Source: Krasilnikovia cinnamomea
Lineage (GTDB): Bacteria > Actinomycetota > Actinomycetes > Mycobacteriales > Micromonosporaceae
Assembly: GCF_004217545.1 (NCBI RefSeq)
Contig: NZ_SHKY01000001.1
Coordinates: 806,001 to 870,000, forward strand
DNA length: 64,000 nt
Direction: 5' to 3'
The stretch's first letter is position 1, and every line of letters begins with the position of its first letter. The position numbers and the translations under genes were made by a program. Below the pieces are notes generated by a model. That model did not search any database. It was not told the origin of the DNA and saw nothing but the letters and a program-made list of their open reading frames with translations. Of this stretch, positions 27,521 through 36,767 are shown piece by piece.

Positions 27521-29464
27521 TCATGCCTCCTTCGCGCGCGACGTGCGGGGCGCCGACTCGTCTGCCTTGGTCCGGGCGGGAAGCACCCGGCCGAGGCCGC
27601 TGACGCGAGGCGACAGGAACGCCTTGGTGTTCGCGAACATCGTCATGATCGGGTGGCGGAACAGGAACACCACCAACAGGTCGATGATCGTGGCGAGGCC
27701 GAGCGCGGCCGCGAACCCCTTCACCGCGCCGATCGACACGACGTACAGCACCACGGCCGCCATGATCGTGATCGTGTTGGCGCTGATGATGGTACGCCGC
27801 GCCCGCACCCACGCCCGGGGCACCGCGCTGCGCGGGCTTCGCCCCTCGTGGATCTCGTCCTTGAGGCGTTCGAAGTAGATGACGAACGAGTCCGCCGCCA
27901 CACCGAGTGAGACGACGAAGCCCGCGATGCCCGCCAGGGTCAGCGTGAAGCCGGTCGCCCGGCCCAGGAAGACCAGGGCCCCGTAGGTCAACACGCCGGA
28001 CAGGATCAGGCTCAGGAAGATGACCGTGCCGAGCAGGCGGTAGTAGAAGAAGGCGTAGATCGCCACCAGCCCCATGCCGATCGCGGCGGCCAGCAGACCG
28101 GCCTTGAGCTGCGCGGTGCCCAGCGTCGGGGAGACCGTCATGGCCTCGCCCGCGGTGAACGTGACCGGCAGGGCGCCGTACTGGATCTGGTCGGCCAGCT
28201 CGCGGGCCGACTTCGCGTCGAAGTCGCCGGTGATCTGGGACTGGCCGGTGAGCACACCCTGGATCTCCGGCGCCGAGATGACCGTCTTGTCCAGCACGAC
28301 CGCGACGTGGCAGTGCTGGCCGTCCCCGCCGAGCGCCTGGGCCGCGTTCTCACACCCGTCGGGGGGAGTCTTGTTGTACGCCTCGCGCGTCAGGTCGGCC
28401 CACTTCTGCTGGCCCGACGCGGTGAAGTCCAGGGACACGACCCACTGGCCCTGCTGCTGGTCGTACTGCGGGCTGGCCGTGTCGATGTCGGTGCCGACCA
28501 CCTTGGCGACGTCCAGGTACATCTTCCGCCCGGCCTTGTCGCAGGCGGTGGCCTTGGCCGTCTCGTTGTCGATCGCGCCGTTGGGCCGGTCCTGCAGCTG
28601 CTTGCAGCTGATCGTCGGCACGTTGTACTGCATCTCCGGGGTCAGCGCGTTGACCTCGTCGCCGGTGAGCGTCGCGAACTTCGCGAACTGCGCCGCGGCC
28701 TGCGGGTTCTGCGACAGGTCCGGCGCGTCGGTCAGCTTGCTGGCGGCCGCCCAGGCCTCCGGGCCGACCTTCTTCTCCACGTCCGCGCGGGTCGGGGCCG
28801 TCTTTCCCGCAACGGGCGCGGCCGACGCGGACGCCGCCGGAGCGGAGGTGGCCGCCGCGGTCGCCGACGGGGCCGGTGCGCTCGGGGACGCGCTCGGCGC
28901 CATCTGGCCGCCGCCCTGGCCACCGCTCGGCGTGGTGGTCGGCTGGTCGGTGCCGGTGACGTTCGGCGCCTTGGAGGCCGGTGCCGACGGCTTCGCGCTG
29001 CCGCTGGGGGCGGCGCTCGGGGCCGCCGACGGCGGGTTGAGCGCGGCCGCGGCGACGTCGGGGGTGGCCTTGAGGACCTTGCGGAAGCGCATCTGCGCGG
29101 CCTGGCCGATGTTCTTCAGCTCGTCGGCTTCCTGGCCCGCGACGGAGACCACGATGTTGCGGTCACCCTCGATGACGACCTCGGCCTCGGAGACACCGAG
29201 CGCGTTGACCCGGCTCTCCATGATCTCTTTGGCCTGCTCCATGCTCTGGCGCGACGGCACCTGGCCGTTGGCCAGCAGGGAGGCCTGGTACGTCACCTGC
29301 GTACCGCCGATGAGGTCGAGGCCGAGCTTCGGCTGCAACCGGTCCCGGACGCTGCCCTCCGCGCCCGCCGCGAAGAAGACGAGCAGGTACAGCACGACGA
29401 AGATGAAGCCGAGCACGGCGAGTTGCCGCCCGGGATGCATCTGTCCCTGTGGTGGTCGGGCCAC
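27521..29464 (-). CDS. secD: Protein translocase subunit SecD
   Basis: Partner of SecF in the SecDF-YajC complex, 647 aa. First helix LAVLGFIFVVLYLLVFF, then LGLDLIGGTQVTYQA, a large external domain and five C-terminal helices with the GVAADSFVIYFERLKDEI signature. The external domain contains a low-complexity A/S/P insert (about 150-250), rich in PSAAPSGSAKPSA type sequence. GTG 29464 is chosen because it gives a family-like start (VARPPQGQMHPGRQ) with GAGGAG ten bases upstream; a GTG at 29500 would add 12 residues. Confidence 0.95.
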   Translation of the reverse strand: MARPPQGQMHPGRQLAVLGFIFVVLYLLVFFAAGAEGSVRDRLQPKLGLDLIGGTQVTYQASLLANGQVPSRQSMEQAKEIMESRVNALGVSEAEVVIEGDRNIVVSVAGQEADELKNIGQAAQMRFRKVLKATPDVAAAALNPPSAAPSAAPSGSAKPSAPASKAPNVTGTDQPTTTPSGGQGGGQMAPSASPSAPAPSATAAATSAPAASASAAPVAGKTAPTRADVEKKVGPEAWAAASKLTDAPDLSQNPQAAAQFAKFATLTGDEVNALTPEMQYNVPTISCKQLQDRPNGAIDNETAKATACDKAGRKMYLDVAKVVGTDIDTASPQYDQQQGQWVVSLDFTASGQQKWADLTREAYNKTPPDGCENAAQALGGDGQHCHVAVVLDKTVISAPEIQGVLTGQSQITGDFDAKSARELADQIQYGALPVTFTAGEAMTVSPTLGTAQLKAGLLAAAIGMGLVAIYAFFYYRLLGTVIFLSLILSGVLTYGALVFLGRATGFTLTLAGIAGFVVSLGVAADSFVIYFERLKDEIHEGRSPRSAVPRAWVRARRTIISANTITIMAAVVLYVVSIGAVKGFAAALGLATIIDLLVVFLFRHPIMTMFANTKAFLSPRVSGLGRVLPARTKADESAPRTSRAKEA

Positions 29465-29576
29465 GGCGTTCGGTCTCCTCGTGCGGTACGGCCGCCGCAC
29501 GCTCGCGACGACAACGGGTAAAGGTGCGGGGCAGCCGCGTCAAACCGGACGATCCGCCCGGCGATGATTATTCACA

Positions 29577-29618
29577 ATGGCGGGCTGCCCGGTCTCCCCG
29601 ACCCGGACATCCCGCCAT
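29577..29618 (-). terminator. Inverted repeat between yajC and secD
   Basis: Arms ATGGCGGG and CCCGCCAT enclosing an inner CCGG-based stem. No T-run. It could tune read-through from yajC into secD. Confidence 0.4.
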
Positions 29619-29631
29619 CGAAGCTGAGCGA

Positions 29632-30030
29632 TCAGTCCTTGTCCTTGCGGGTCTCGACGACCGGGCTCTGGATCGGCTCCTCGGCGGCCGGAGCGTCGGC
29701 GGCGGGCTCGGACTCGGCCTCGTCCGCCGCGGTCGCGGTCGTCTCGGGCTTGACCACCCGCGCGATGGCCGGGCGCGCGAATCGCAGCTCGACGCCGGGA
29801 GACGCCTCGATCGTCACCACCTCGTCGTCCGCAGCGGTCACCGTGCCGTGCAGCCCGCCGATCGTGACGACCTGGTCGCCGGGGCCGAGCGCGGACTGCA
29901 TCGCCTGCGCCTCCCGGCGCCGCTTCTGCTGGGGGCGGATCATCATGAAGTACATGACGCCGAAAAGCAGGGCGATCAGCAGCAGCGGCGTGAAGCTGCC
30001 ACCACCCTGGGGATCAGCTGCAAGAAACAC
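29632..30030 (-). CDS. yajC: SecDF accessory protein YajC
   Basis: Small membrane subunit of the SecDF-YajC complex, 132 aa. It has one membrane helix (FTPLLLIALLFGVMYFMMI) followed by RPQQKRRREAQAMQSALGPGDQVVTIGGLHGTV, which is the YajC signature. The C-terminal 45 residues are acidic and low-complexity. GTG 30030 follows GGAAGG by eight bases; an upstream in-frame start at 30093 would place the helix too far in. First gene of a yajC-secD-secF group. Confidence 0.95.
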   Translation of the reverse strand: MFLAADPQGGGSFTPLLLIALLFGVMYFMMIRPQQKRRREAQAMQSALGPGDQVVTIGGLHGTVTAADDEVVTIEASPGVELRFARPAIARVVKPETTATAADEAESEPAADAPAAEEPIQSPVVETRKDKD

Positions 30031-30181
30031 GAAGTGAGCCTTCCATGGAGCCTCCGGCGCGGCACATGGTGCGCGACGGGGCGAGACAGACATCCCGTAA
30101 GAACCGCGGCGAGTTTAGTCCCTCTTCCTGGGAACACAGCGCGCGGCACACGTCACGTTCACATTACGAGGGCACCCGCGC

Positions 30182-31234
30182 TCAGGCGTCACGGGCGAAC
30201 AACTCCGGCTGGCCCGCGACCAGGCCGCGCCCGTCCGCCGGCGGGGTCCTGCCCAGATGCCGCCAGCCCGCGTCGGTGGCCACCCGCCCGCGCGGGGTAC
30301 GCGCCAGCAGCCCCGCCCGGACCAGGAACGGCTCGCACACCTCCTCGACGGTGTCCGCCTGCTCCCCCACCGCCACGGCCAGCGTCGACAGTCCGACCGG
30401 CCCGCCCCGGAACGACTCGATGAGCGCCCGCAGCACGGCCCGGTCCAGCCGGTCCAGGCCCAGCTCGTCGACGTCGTACACGGCCAGCGCGGCCTGGGCC
30501 GTCTGCTCGTTGACCACCCCGTCCGCGCGGACCTCCGCGTAGTCGCGCACGCGGCGCAGCAGGCGGTTCGCGATCCGGGGGGTGCCCCGCGAGCGCCCGG
30601 CGATCTCCACGGCGCCTTCCGGGGTGATCGGCACGCCCAGGATGCGCGCGGAGCGGTGCAGCAGCGCATCCAGGTCGGCGGGCGAGTAGAAGTCGAGGTG
30701 CGCCACGAACCCGAAGCGGTCGCGCATCGGCCCGGACAGCAGGCCGGCCCGGGTGGTCGCGCCGACCAGCGTGAACGGCTCCACGTCCAGCGGGATCGCG
30801 GTCGCGCCGGGCCCCTTGCCGACCACCACGTCGACCCGGAAGTCCTCCATGGCGCTGTAGAGCAGTTCCTCGGCGGGCTTGGCGATCCGGTGGATCTCGT
30901 CGATGAACAGCACGTCCCCGGGGCCGAGGCTGGTGAGGATGGCGGCGAGGTCGCCGGAGCGTTCGATCACCGGGCCGCTCGTGGTGCGGATGCCCGTACC
31001 CAGCTCGGCGGCGACGATGTTGGCCAGGGTCGTCTTCCCCAAACCGGGCGGACCGGACAAGAGGATGTGGTCGGGTGGGGTGCCGCGCCCCATCGCGCCC
31101 TTGAGCAGCAGTTCCAGCTGGTCGCGGACCCGATGCTGGGCGATGAACTCGGCCAGCCGGCGGGGGCGGACGCTGGCCTCGGCGTCCAGCTCCTCATCAC
31201 CGACGTACGGCGAGACCACGCCGTCGCCGGTCAC
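30182..31234 (-). CDS. ruvB: Holliday junction branch migration ATPase RuvB
   Basis: AAA+ motor that drives branch migration with RuvA, 350 aa. Walker [10 protein letters not shown] (61-69), Walker [10 protein letters not shown] (D112, E113), sensor 1 LVGATTRAG, arginine finger region GPMRDRFG, and a winged-helix C-terminus ([17 protein letters not shown]). GTG start overlapping the ruvA stop by four bases. Last gene of ruvCAB. Confidence 0.98.
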   Translation of the reverse strand: MTGDGVVSPYVGDEELDAEASVRPRRLAEFIAQHRVRDQLELLLKGAMGRGTPPDHILLSGPPGLGKTTLANIVAAELGTGIRTTSGPVIERSGDLAAILTSLGPGDVLFIDEIHRIAKPAEELLYSAMEDFRVDVVVGKGPGATAIPLDVEPFTLVGATTRAGLLSGPMRDRFGFVAHLDFYSPADLDALLHRSARILGVPITPEGAVEIAGRSRGTPRIANRLLRRVRDYAEVRADGVVNEQTAQAALAVYDVDELGLDRLDRAVLRALIESFRGGPVGLSTLAVAVGEQADTVEEVCEPFLVRAGLLARTPRGRVATDAGWRHLGRTPPADGRGLVAGQPELFARDA

Positions 31235-31833
31235 CTGGTCCGCCCGAGCAGCCGGATCGCCTGGCGCAGCAGGACGGGCACCGGCGGGATCTCGCCATCG
31301 AGGGTCTCACCGATCGCGGCGACCGCCTGGTCGGCCTGGGCGGCGGACCAGCCGAGCGCGACGACGCCCTGGCGTACCTGGTCCTGCCAGTCGCCGCGCA
31401 GCACCCCGCCGGACGCGCCGTCGGTGGCCGGTACGACGCCGATCCGGTCGCGCAGCTCCAGAACGAGGCGTTCGGCGCCCTTCTTGCCGATGCCGGGCAC
31501 CCGGGTCAGGGCGGCGATGTCGCCACCGGACACCGCCCGGCGCACCGCGTCGGGCGCGTGCACGGCCAGCACGGCCTGCGCGAGCCGCGGACCCACCCCG
31601 CTGGCGGTCTGCAGCAGCTCGAACAGGTGCTTCTCGTCGTCGTCGGCGAAGCCGTACAGGGTGAGCGAGTCCTCGCGGACGACGAGGCTGGTGGCCAGCC
31701 GCGCCTCCGCGCCGGTCTTGAGGCCCGCGAGGGTGCCCGGTGCGCACAGCACCGCGAGGCCCACGCCGCCGACCTCGATGACGGCGCTGTCGGGGGCGAT
31801 CGCGGCGACCACGCCGCGGACGCTGGCGATCAT
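31231..31833 (-). CDS. ruvA: Holliday junction DNA-binding protein RuvA
   Basis: Tetrameric junction-binding subunit, 200 aa, normal length. N-terminal OB fold ([25 protein letters not shown]), two helix-hairpin-helix motifs ([14 protein letters not shown] and [17 protein letters not shown]) and a C-terminal RuvB-binding helix bundle ([20 protein letters not shown]). The ATG overlaps the ruvC stop (ATGA), and the stop overlaps the ruvB start. Confidence 0.97.
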   Translation of the reverse strand: MIASVRGVVAAIAPDSAVIEVGGVGLAVLCAPGTLAGLKTGAEARLATSLVVREDSLTLYGFADDDEKHLFELLQTASGVGPRLAQAVLAVHAPDAVRRAVSGGDIAALTRVPGIGKKGAERLVLELRDRIGVVPATDGASGGVLRGDWQDQVRQGVVALGWSAAQADQAVAAIGETLDGEIPPVPVLLRQAIRLLGRTR

Positions 31834-32363
31834 CGGGGGGCTCCTGTCCGGCGGGCGGCGGCCTGGGCCGCCGCGGCGATGCGGGCGCGGGTGCCGCCGC
31901 GCCAGATGTGGCAGATGGCCAGGGCGAGCGCGTCGGCGGCGTCGGCCGGGCGGGGCGGCTTGTCGAGGCCGAGCAGCCGGGTCACCATGCTAGTGACCTG
32001 CGCCTTTCCGGCGGTGCCGGAGCCGGTGATGGCCGCCTTGACCTCGCTCGGGGTGTACGTCTGCACCGGCAGGCGGGCGCGCGCCCCGGCCAGGATGGCG
32101 ACCGCGCTCGCCTGGGCGGTGCCCATGACCGTACGTACGTTGTGCTGGCTGAAGACGCGCTCGACCGCGACGCTCTCGGGCCGGTGCTCCGCGACCAGCT
32201 TCGCCAGCGACTCGTCGAGGTGCCGCAGGCGCAACGCGATGTCCTCGTCGGCCTCGGTGTAGACCACGTAGTAGGCGACCAGCTTGCAGGGCCGGCCCGG
32301 CACACCCTCGACGACGCCGACCCCGCACCGGGTCAGCCCCGGGTCGATGCCGAGCACCCGCAC
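31830..32363 (-). CDS. ruvC: Holliday junction resolvase RuvC
   Basis: Endonuclease that resolves Holliday junctions, 177 aa. The four acidic catalytic residues are visible: D7 (GIDPG), E68 (AVERV), D141 and D144 (DAADAL). GTG 32363 follows GGGGAGG by seven bases and gives the family N-terminus VRVLGIDPGLTRCG. First gene of ruvCAB. A near-consensus actinobacterial SOS box lies 22-37 bases upstream, so LexA control is likely. Confidence 0.97.
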   Translation of the reverse strand: MRVLGIDPGLTRCGVGVVEGVPGRPCKLVAYYVVYTEADEDIALRLRHLDESLAKLVAEHRPESVAVERVFSQHNVRTVMGTAQASAVAILAGARARLPVQTYTPSEVKAAITGSGTAGKAQVTSMVTRLLGLDKPPRPADAADALALAICHIWRGGTRARIAAAAQAAARRTGAPR

Positions 32364-32384
32364 TACGCGACCTCCCCATGCCTG

Positions 32385-32400
32385 GCGTACGTGTGTTCGA
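32385..32400 (-). promoter_or_regulatory. Candidate SOS (LexA) box upstream of ruvC
   Basis: GCGTACGTGTGTTCGA on the plus strand matches the mycobacterial/actinobacterial box TCGAAC-N4-GTTCGA at 10 of 12 fixed positions. On the minus strand a possible -10 (TAGGGT) lies just upstream of it. It sits between divergent ruvC and the membrane protein gene at 32466. Confidence 0.5.
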
Positions 32401-32465
32401 CACCCTAGTACGAGTACCTCTTGTGCCAGGAAGCGACACGCCTCGACGATGGGGTGGGAGGCGTC

Positions 32466-33044
32466 ATGGCGTACCTGTTCCCGCCGATGGCGGAGGAGCC
32501 GCCGAGCGACTACGTGGACTTCGTGGCCGGTCATCTCACCGCGCTGCGCCGGGACGCCGCGCGCCTGACGGACGGCGACCCGTACGCGAATCAGCTGCCC
32601 GGTGAGGTGCTGGCGGACGTGGCGGGGCACTGGCGGCGGCTGCGGTGGTGGTCCCGGCTGCGCCGGGGCGACGCGGCGGCGGACTTCCTGTCGCGCCGGC
32701 TCGTGGCCCGGGCGAAGCAGTGGCGCGAGGACCGGCCGTATCCGGTCGACGTGCGTTCCGTGCCGTCAGACGCCCGGAGGCCGGCAGCTGCCTCGATACC
32801 GGCAACTGGGGCGGCCTCGTGTCTGGCGGCTGCCCGGCCGGTCAGCGTGGCTCAGGGGCTGGCGCCGTTGTTGGGGTCGACGATCCGGGTGACCGGGCGG
32901 GCGGTGGCGGAGGCGGAGATCGCCTGGGTGCATGCCTACCAGCGGTACTGCTGGCGGCGGGTGGGGCGGGTGGCCGCGGCGGTGGTGCTGATCGTGGGCG
33001 GCATCGTCCAGATCATGTCCCACCTGTCCGCGCCGATCCCTTGA
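32466..33044 (+). CDS. Hypothetical protein with C-terminal membrane helix
   Basis: 192 aa, not recognised. The N-terminal part is soluble and helical (YLFPPMAEEPPSDYVDFVAGHLTALRRDAARL). A basic W/R-rich stretch (WRRLRWWSRLRRG) follows, then a variable middle and one C-terminal helix (VGRVAAAVVLIVGGIVQIM). ATG 32466 follows GGGAGG. It is divergent from ruvC and shares the promoter region with the candidate SOS box, so damage induction is possible but unproven. Confidence 0.7.
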   Translation: MAYLFPPMAEEPPSDYVDFVAGHLTALRRDAARLTDGDPYANQLPGEVLADVAGHWRRLRWWSRLRRGDAAADFLSRRLVARAKQWREDRPYPVDVRSVPSDARRPAAASIPATGAASCLAAARPVSVAQGLAPLLGSTIRVTGRAVAEAEIAWVHAYQRYCWRRVGRVAAAVVLIVGGIVQIMSHLSAPIP

Positions 33045-33104
33045 CCGCCGGGTGGTTCATTGCGTCGATCACTGCGACGGACCCATCGCGGAGTCGAGGC
33101 TGGA

Positions 33105-33365
33105 TCAGCCGTAGTGGTAGCGGCACATGAGGATCTCCAGGTCGCCGCTCGCCGTGGTCCGGTACACGAGACGGTGCTCCTGGTTGATACGGCGCGACGA
33201 CCAACCGCTCAGGTCGCCCTTGAGCAGTTCGGGTTTGCCGATGCCCCCGTCGTTACCCCGTCGGATGTCTCGGATGAGTTCGTTGACGCGGCGCAGCACG
33301 CGCCGGTCCTCCGCCTGCCAGGCGACATACTCGTCCCACGCGGAGGGATGCCAAATGATCTTCAC
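33105..33365 (-). CDS. yoeB: YoeB/Txe-type mRNA interferase toxin
   Basis: RelE-superfamily ribosome-dependent mRNA endonuclease, 86 aa. Residues matching the E. coli YoeB catalytic set are E46, R65 and the terminal H84-Y85 (CRYHYG). The whole sequence (MKIIWHPSAWDEYVAWQAED, LSGWSSRRINQEHRLVYR) is typical. The ATG overlaps the antitoxin stop by four bases, the classic TA arrangement. The pair lies inside an otherwise conserved chromosomal block, so it was probably acquired locally. Confidence 0.95.
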   Translation of the reverse strand: MKIIWHPSAWDEYVAWQAEDRRVLRRVNELIRDIRRGNDGGIGKPELLKGDLSGWSSRRINQEHRLVYRTTASGDLEILMCRYHYG

Positions 33366-33634
33366 GCAAGGCTCGGACCGGTGTCGCCGTCGATCAGGTC
33401 GTGCACCACACCGCCACCGGCGTCCATCTCCGCAATACGGCGGCGCAGTTCAAGACCGTTGGCACCACGAGACAGGTAGTCGGTCTCCCGCCAGGCGTCG
33501 TAGTCGCGCTTGAGCATGATCACGACGTCTTCGTGACCACTGCGGGTCACGACCAAGTTCTCGGCGTCGCTCTCGATGGCGTCGAGCGCGGCCGCGAGGT
33601 TCGACCGCAGATCAGACGCGGAGATCACTCGCAT
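33362..33634 (-). CDS. yefM: YefM/Phd-type antitoxin
   Basis: Antitoxin of 90 aa. The N-terminal MRVISASDLRSNLAAALDAIESDAENLVVTR is the Phd/YefM DNA-binding fold, and the acidic, glycine-rich C-terminus would wrap the toxin. ATG 33634 is preceded by GGGGAGG. YefM-YoeB complexes repress their own promoter; a palindrome lies 19 bases upstream of this start. Confidence 0.94.
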   Translation of the reverse strand: MRVISASDLRSNLAAALDAIESDAENLVVTRSGHEDVVIMLKRDYDAWRETDYLSRGANGLELRRRIAEMDAGGGVVHDLIDGDTGPSLA

Positions 33635-33652
33635 CGCACACCTCCCCGGTTC

Positions 33653-33668
33653 GTACGTAATAGCGTAC
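33653..33668. promoter_or_regulatory. Candidate YefM-YoeB operator
   Basis: GTACGTAATAGCGTAC: inverted repeat GTACG/CGTAC around TAATAG, immediately upstream of the antitoxin RBS. YefM is known to bind TGTACA-like palindromes, and the minus strand here reads TTGTACGC, so autoregulation fits. Confidence 0.6.
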
Positions 33669-33752
33669 AACGCGGGAGGAGCGAGCGGCAGTGGAGCTAC
33701 GCGGTGGGCGGCCGAGCTGAGCCTTCCGCGGAGGACCACTGCAGCATCGGCG

Positions 33753-34505
33753 TCAGGCGTCGATCTTGGCCATGACGTCGTCCGAGACGTCGAAGTTGGC
33801 GAAGATGTTCTGCACGTCGTCGCAGTCCTCCAGGACGTCGATGAGCTTGAACACCTTGCGGGCCGCCTCCTCGTCGACCTCCACGGTCATCGTGGGCACC
33901 AGCGACGACTCGGCCGAGTCGTACTCGATGCCGGCGCCCTGCAGGGCCGTGCGGACGCCGACCAGGTCGCCGGCCTCGCTGATCACCTCGAACGAGTCAC
34001 CCAGGTCGTTGATCTCCTCGGCCCCGGCGTCGAGGACCGCCAGCATGACGTCGTCCTCGCTCAGGCCGGTCTTCGGGACGATGACCACGCCCTTGCGGTT
34101 GAACAGGTACGACACGCTGCCCGCGTCGGCGAACGTGCCGCCGTTGCGGGTGAGCGCGGTCCGCACCTCGGTGGCGGCGCGGTTGCGGTTGTCCGTGAGG
34201 CACTCGATGAGGATGGCGACGCCGTTCGGGCCGTACCCCTCGTACATGATCGTCTGCCAGTCGGCGCCGCCGGCCTCCAGGCCGGAGCCGCGCTTGACGG
34301 CGCGGTCGATGTTGTCGTTGGGTACGGAGCTCTTCTTCGCCTTCTGGATGGCGTCGTAGAGGGTGGGGTTACCGGCCGGGTCGCCGCCCCCGGTGCGCGC
34401 CGCGACCTCGATGTTCTTGATCAGCTTGGCGAACATCTTGCCGCGCTTGGCGTCGATGACGGCCTTCTTGTGCTTGGTCGTCGCCCACTTGGAGTGGCCG
34501 GACAT
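33753..34505 (-). CDS. YebC/PmpR-family protein
   Basis: 250 aa, full length. N-terminal [32 protein letters not shown] and [23 protein letters not shown] are diagnostic of the YebC/TACO1 family. Members were described as DNA-binding regulators; recent work links them to translation of proline-rich stretches by ribosomes. Many proteins in this window are proline-rich, so the second role would make sense here. Located upstream of yefM/yoeB and downstream of pdxT, as in M. tuberculosis. Confidence 0.95.
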   Translation of the reverse strand: MSGHSKWATTKHKKAVIDAKRGKMFAKLIKNIEVAARTGGGDPAGNPTLYDAIQKAKKSSVPNDNIDRAVKRGSGLEAGGADWQTIMYEGYGPNGVAILIECLTDNRNRAATEVRTALTRNGGTFADAGSVSYLFNRKGVVIVPKTGLSEDDVMLAVLDAGAEEINDLGDSFEVISEAGDLVGVRTALQGAGIEYDSAESSLVPTMTVEVDEEAARKVFKLIDVLEDCDDVQNIFANFDVSDDVMAKIDA

Positions 34506-34520
34506 GGGGAACCTCCGTCT

Positions 34521-35126
34521 TCACCGGTCGTCTGCGGCGCTGGACACCATCTGCACGAAGTGCCGGTGGACGCGCAGGTCGCCGGTCAGCTCGGGATGGA
34601 AGGCCGTGGCGAGCAGGTTTCCCTGCTGAACCGCGACAATCCTACCGGCGGCCGGTCCCGCCGTGACGCGGCCCAGCGCCCGCGCCGCCGGGCCGATCTC
34701 CTCGACCCACGGGGCGCGGATGAAGACGGCGTGGAAGTCGCCGCCCGCGATGCCGTCGATCGCGACCGGAGCCTCGAACGAGTCGACCTGGCGGCCGAAC
34801 GCGTTGCGCCGCACGGTCATCTCGATGCCGGCGAAGGACTCCTGGTCGGCTCGGCCGTCCAGCACGGTCGTGGCCAGCATGATCATGCCGGCGCAGGAGC
34901 CGTACACCGGCATGCCGTCGGCGATCCGCTTGCGGATCGGGTCGAGCAGGCCGAACGAGACGGCCAGGTTGCTCATCGTGGTGGACTCCCCGCCGGGGAT
35001 GACCAGCGCGTCGACCGCGTCCAGTTCCTCCGTGCGGCGCACCGGCCGCGCCTGCGCGCCGCTGTCGGTCAGCGCGTTCAGGTGCTCGCGCACGTCGCCC
35101 TGCAGGGCCAGCACCCCGATGGTCAC
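34521..35126 (-). CDS. pdxT: PLP synthase glutaminase subunit PdxT
   Basis: Class I glutamine amidotransferase that feeds ammonia to PdxS for pyridoxal 5'-phosphate synthesis, 201 aa. The nucleophile C78 lies in YGSCAGM, and the triad partners H177 and E179 in FHPEL; PGGEST is also present. GTG 35126 has GGAGG five bases upstream. A terminator-like hairpin lies between pdxS and this gene. Confidence 0.96.
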   Translation of the reverse strand: MTIGVLALQGDVREHLNALTDSGAQARPVRRTEELDAVDALVIPGGESTTMSNLAVSFGLLDPIRKRIADGMPVYGSCAGMIMLATTVLDGRADQESFAGIEMTVRRNAFGRQVDSFEAPVAIDGIAGGDFHAVFIRAPWVEEIGPAARALGRVTAGPAAGRIVAVQQGNLLATAFHPELTGDLRVHRHFVQMVSSAADDR

Positions 35127-35144
35127 GTCGTCCTCCAACTCGTC

Positions 35145-35183
35145 AAAAGCGGTCCCCGGGCCCTCGAGGGGCCCGGAGACCGC
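35145..35183 (-). terminator. Intrinsic terminator between pdxS and pdxT
   Basis: On the minus strand the arms GCGGTC-CCGGGCCC and GGGCCCGGGGACCGC (one bulge) surround CTCGA-type loop bases and are followed by TTTT. It lies downstream of pdxS (stop at 35202) and ends about 20 bases before the pdxT start, so it may lower pdxT output relative to pdxS. Confidence 0.75.
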
Positions 35184-35201
35184 GTGGTGCCCGGGGATGG
35201 A

Positions 35202-36107
35202 TTACCAGCCGCGCTCGGCGAGACGGTGCGGGACCGGGATGTCGTCGACGTTGATGCCGACCATGGCCTCGCCGAGGCCGCGCGACACCTTGGCGACGAC
35301 GTCGGGGTCGTCGTGGAACGTGGTGGCCTTGACGATGGCGGCGGCCCGCTCGGCCGGGTTGCCGGACTTGAAGATGCCGGAGCCGACGAACACGCCCTCG
35401 GCGCCGAGCTGCATCATCATGGCCGCGTCGGCGGGGGTGGCGATGCCGCCCGCGGTGAACAGCACCACCGGCAGCTTGCCCGCCTCGGCGACCTCCTTGA
35501 CCAGCTCGTACGGGGCCTGCAGCTCCTTGGCGGCGACGTACAGCTCGTCGGCGGGCAGCGACTGCAGGCGGCGGATCTCGGCGCGGATGGTGCGCATGTG
35601 GGTGACCGCGTTGGAGACGTCGCCGGTGCCGGCCTCGCCCTTCGAGCGGATCATGGCGGCGCCCTCGTTGATCCGGCGCAGGGCCTCGCCGAGGTTGGTG
35701 GCGCCGCAGACGAACGGCACGGTGAACGCCCACTTGTCGATGTGGTTGGCGTAGTCGGCCGGGGTCAGCACCTCGGATTCGTCGATGTAGTCGACGCCGA
35801 GCGACTGCAGGACCTGGGCCTCGACGAAGTGGCCGATGCGGGCCTTGGCCATGACGGGGATCGAGACCGCGTTGATGATGCCGTCGATCATGTCGGGGTC
35901 GCTCATCCGGGACACGCCGCCCTGGGCACGGATGTCGGCGGGGACCCGTTCGAGCGCCATGACGGCGACGGCTCCGGCGTCCTCGGCGATCTTGGCCTGC
36001 TCGGCGGTGACCACGTCCATGATCACGCCGCCCTTGAGCATTTCGGCCATGCCGCGCTTGACGCGGGCGGTACCGGTGACGGGCGTCGGCTGCTGGCTGT
36101 CGGACAC
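35202..36107 (-). CDS. pdxS: PLP synthase lyase subunit PdxS
   Basis: Builds pyridoxal 5'-phosphate from ribose 5-phosphate, glyceraldehyde 3-phosphate and ammonia; 301 aa. Highly conserved: [35 protein letters not shown] (active-site Lys), [12 protein letters not shown] (second Lys), [23 protein letters not shown] 36107 follows AAGGAG; a longer open frame upstream has no support. Pairs with pdxT. Confidence 0.98.
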   Translation of the reverse strand: MSDSQQPTPVTGTARVKRGMAEMLKGGVIMDVVTAEQAKIAEDAGAVAVMALERVPADIRAQGGVSRMSDPDMIDGIINAVSIPVMAKARIGHFVEAQVLQSLGVDYIDESEVLTPADYANHIDKWAFTVPFVCGATNLGEALRRINEGAAMIRSKGEAGTGDVSNAVTHMRTIRAEIRRLQSLPADELYVAAKELQAPYELVKEVAEAGKLPVVLFTAGGIATPADAAMMMQLGAEGVFVGSGIFKSGNPAERAAAIVKATTFHDDPDVVAKVSRGLGEAMVGINVDDIPVPHRLAERGW

Positions 36108-36155
36108 GGAGATCGGCTCCTTACGGCGGGGTTTGTCGGGGTCCGAGTCTAGAGC

Positions 36156-36198
36156 GGCCACTTGGGGCCACCGATGGCCAATCGACCCCCCAGTGGCC
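36156..36198 (-). terminator. Inverted repeat upstream of pdxS
   Basis: Arms GGCCACTTGGGG and CCCCCCAGTGGCC, with an 18-base loop, between the membrane protein gene at 36221 and pdxS. Likely terminates or partly terminates the upstream gene. TAGACT on the minus strand near 36150 may be the pdxS -10. Confidence 0.45.
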
Positions 36199-36220
36199 TG
36201 CTCCGCAGAGCCACCTGCGG

Positions 36221-36742
36221 TCAGCCGGCCTCCACCGCGACGGCGGGCGGGGCAAGGCGGGCCATCGTCGTGTACGGGTCGACGATGTCGAAGTACTGCG
36301 GCCGGGGGTAGCGGCGGGCCAACCGCAGCACCCGCACGAGCGGGCGGCGGCGGGCGGTGAGCGCGTCGCGTACCTGGTCGGTGTGCACCTGGCGGGCCAG
36401 CACCACCCGCCGGCTGTGCACGATCAGGGCGTGGGTGGCCGGGTCGGTGCCGGTCAGGTCGATCGCCTCGAGCTGGCGGGTCAGGTCGTTCTCGGCGGCC
36501 TCCCGCTCCCCCGGCGCGGCGTCCAGGGCCAGCCGGGCGGCCAGGTACAGCTCGGTGTTCTCGGCGGCCTCCGCGACGACCGCGGCCGCCGCCGCGCGGC
36601 GCAGCAGGTGGGCGTCGAGGGCGCGCTGGGCGGAACGGGCGCGCACGTGTACGCGCTCGACGCGGTGCGCCGTCCAGGTCAGGTAACCCGAGAGCAGGGC
36701 AGCCGCCATGACGATGCCCATGACCCACCACATGCCGGGCAT
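36221..36742 (-). CDS. Hypothetical membrane-anchored helical protein
   Basis: 173 aa with an N-terminal membrane helix ([18 protein letters not shown]) and a long helical, arginine-rich cytoplasmic part, resembling LemA-like proteins only in layout. No known motif. It ends [25 protein letters not shown] 36742 lacks a clear RBS; ATG 36733 is an alternative. It sits between pimA and pdxS, where mycobacteria carry a Nudix gene, and I see no Nudix box here. Confidence 0.7.
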   Translation of the reverse strand: MPGMWWVMGIVMAAALLSGYLTWTAHRVERVHVRARSAQRALDAHLLRRAAAAAVVAEAAENTELYLAARLALDAAPGEREAAENDLTRQLEAIDLTGTDPATHALIVHSRRVVLARQVHTDQVRDALTARRRPLVRVLRLARRYPRPQYFDIVDPYTTMARLAPPAVAVEAG

Positions 36743-36767
36743 CGTAGTGCGGGATCGCTCGTGGCAC

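Noticed and set aside
28074-29567. Long plus-strand frame opposite secD
   Set aside because: Shadow frame opposite the conserved SecD sequence.
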